Of a stretch of DNA of 64,000 nucleotides, positions 62,827 to 64,000 are shown piece by piece. Location of the stretch: assembly GCF_002891535.1 (NCBI RefSeq), contig NZ_PDZR01000002.1, forward strand, positions 124,001 to 188,000. Reading direction: 5' to 3'. This DNA is from Methylocella silvestris (lineage in GTDB: Bacteria > Pseudomonadota > Alphaproteobacteria > Rhizobiales > Beijerinckiaceae). Positions within the stretch are counted from its first letter, which is position 1. Each line of letters begins with the position of its first letter. The notes beneath the pieces were generated by a model. That model had not been told where the DNA came from. It did no database searches and was given only the letters and a program-made list of their open reading frames with translations. A program made the translations under genes and the position numbers.

Positions 62827-64000
62827 TCATCCCTCGAGAAACTCGGCGTCGACGGCGTCCGGGGCTTCGGGCCCGGCGATCGCGCGCTCGAACCGGGCGG
62901 TGCGCGTGCGCATCGTGACAAGCTCCTCGGCCGAGGTCGGATGCACCGCGATGGTCGCGTCGAAATCGGCTTTCTTTGCGCCGAGGCGGATGGCGATCGC
63001 GAGGACTTGCGCCAGTTCCGCGGCGCCTTCGCCCAAAATATGGACGCCGAGCACCACGTCGGTGCGGCCATCGACGACGATCTTCATCATGGTTTTCTCG
63101 GTTCGCCCCGAGAGCGTCGCCTTCAGCGGGCGAAAGCTCGCCTGATAGACGTCGACGCAATCGCAGGCCTCGCGCGCCTGCGTCTCCGTGAGGCCAACCG
63201 CGCCAAGTTCCGGGGTCGTGAAAACGGCGGTCGGCACATGGGCGTGATCGACGGCGGTCGTCTTGCCGCCGAACACCGTGTCGGCGAAGGCATGGCCCTC
63301 GCGGATGGCGATCGGCGTCAGCTGAAGGCGGTTGGTGACGTCGCCGACGGCATAGATCGAGTTGACATTGGACCGCGAGAAGTCGTCGACGATCACGGCG
63401 CCAACGCTATCGAGCGTTACGCCCGCGCGCTCGAGGCCGAGCCCCCTTGTATGAGGCAGGCGGCCGGTGGCAAGCATCACCTGATTGACGTCGAGCTGAA
63501 GGCCGGAGGTCAGGTGAACGCGCAAACCGCCGTCGATCTTTTCGATCCGCGTCGGAAGATGGCTAAAGTGCATCTCGACGCCCTCCTCCACGAGCGCGTC
63601 GCGCACGCCGCAGCGCATGTCGTCGTCAAATCCGCGCAGCACATTCTCGCCGCGCGACGCGATTGCGACTTTTGATCCGAGCCGCGTGAAAATCGAGGCG
63701 AACTCCACCGAAATATAGCCGGCGCCGACGATCAGGAGACGCTGCGGCATGACGGCGAGATCGAAAACCTCATTCGAGGTGATCGCCAGTTCGCGGCCCG
63801 GAATATCCGGCTCAAGCACCGGCGTCCCGCCGGTCGCGACAAGGATGGTTTTCGCGCCAAGCCTGCGTCCGTCGCCGAGAATTATGGTGTTCGGATCTTC
63901 GATTTCGGCGCGGCTGTCGATCATCGCGACGCCGGCTTTTTCGAGATTGGTCCGATAGATCGCGGACAACCGCGAAATTTCGCGCTCCTTGGCGGCGACG
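62827..64000 (-). CDS. gor: Glutathione-disulfide reductase (5' part missing at window edge)
   Basis: FAD- and NADPH-dependent enzyme that keeps glutathione reduced. About 391 C-terminal residues are in the window: ILVATGGTPVLEPDIPG, the NADPH motif IVGAGYISVEFASIFTRLGSKVAIASRG, the FAD-binding IYAVGDVTNRLQLTPIAIREG and the interface segment IAVHPTSAEELVTMR with the active-site histidine-glutamate. The N-terminal FAD motif and redox-active CVNVGC-type site lie beyond the right edge. HPTSAEE favours glutathione reductase over other family members. Followed closely by the acetyltransferase and DAHP synthase genes. Confidence 0.95.
   Translation of the reverse strand, partial: VAAKEREISRLSAIYRTNLEKAGVAMIDSRAEIEDPNTIILGDGRRLGAKTILVATGGTPVLEPDIPGRELAITSNEVFDLAVMPQRLLIVGAGYISVEFASIFTRLGSKVAIASRGENVLRGFDDDMRCGVRDALVEEGVEMHFSHLPTRIEKIDGGLRVHLTSGLQLDVNQVMLATGRLPHTRGLGLERAGVTLDSVGAVIVDDFSRSNVNSIYAVGDVTNRLQLTPIAIREGHAFADTVFGGKTTAVDHAHVPTAVFTTPELGAVGLTETQAREACDCVDVYQASFRPLKATLSGRTEKTMMKIVVDGRTDVVLGVHILGEGAAELAQVLAIAIRLGAKKADFDATIAVHPTSAEELVTMRTRTARFERAIAGPEAPDAVDAEFLEG

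Noticed and set aside
62805-63071. 89-residue extension of the sugar acetyltransferase
   Set aside because: Runs inside gor in another phase and is arginine/serine-rich.

Overview
The window is ordinary bacterial chromosome of high G+C content, densely packed with genes and free of phage, integrase, transposase or CRISPR sequence. Gene content and order point to an alphaproteobacterium of the order Rhizobiales: an rnd-lptC-lptA-lptB-rpoN-ptsN cluster, an sppA-ihfB-lapA-trpF-trpB cluster, class II DAHP synthase beside glutathione reductase, an HpnI-like hopanoid glycosyltransferase, and DUF1236, DUF2865 and DUF2189 proteins. A PQQ-type sugar dehydrogenase and a SoxC/SoxD-like sulfite dehydrogenase fit a Beijerinckiaceae-like bacterium (Methylocella, Methylocapsa or Beijerinckia), but that genus-level placement is inference.

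Layout. 1-4.9 kb: tripartite RND efflux system (NodT-type outer-membrane lipoprotein, MdtA-like adaptor, MdtB-like pump cut by the left edge). 5.2-9.7 kb: orphan MsrQ, PRPP synthase, a DUF2147 protein and uncharacterised small genes. 9.8-14 kb: sulfur assimilation (cysK, metY) and accA. 14.5-21.5 kb: L,D-transpeptidase lipoprotein, GreB, cytochrome b561, VIT-family transporter, class I fumarase, glucokinase and PtsN. 22-27.3 kb: sigma-54, the Lpt LPS-export genes and RNase D. 27.4-33.9 kb: DUF1236 and membrane proteins, tRNA-Leu(CAG), an NDUFA9-like NAD(P)-binding protein, biotin synthase and the PQQ-type dehydrogenase. 33.9-35.8 kb: SoxC/SoxD-like pair. 36-39.2 kb: trpB, trpF, lapA, ihfB. 39.3-45.8 kb: sppA, GNAT, psd, Atm1-like ABC exporter, LOG protein, TonB-type protein. 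45.9-49.3 kb: cimA, GNAT and cysS overlapping by 4 bp at each junction. 49.7-58.7 kb: exported hypotheticals, CreA, DUF2865, gltX, HpnI-like transferase, SDR with divergent GlxA-type regulator, exported peroxiredoxin, serine hydrolase. 58.7-64 kb: nadE, class II DAHP synthase, hexapeptide acetyltransferase, and gor cut by the right edge.

Several genes share a sulfur theme (cysK, metY, cysS, SoxC/D-like pair, msrQ), and three promoter regions at one end of the window carry a similar AT-rich motif that may be a common operator. Three well-known Rhizobiales clusters are altered: hpf is missing between rpoN and ptsN, trpA/accD/folC do not follow trpB, and pssA does not follow psd.

The most unusual non-coding signal is a dispersed hairpin repeat (core AAAAGtCTgcAaCTTTT with TAGAGC edges). 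Copies abut the ends of ldt, lapA, cimA and, as a remnant, lptB; in each case the gene's stop codon is a TAG at the repeat edge. I found no convincing new multi-gene system; the best candidates for follow-up are this repeat, the possible sulfur operator, the FNR-type box upstream of the SoxC/D-like pair, and a translationally coupled pair of unknown small genes at 8.5-9.0 kb.
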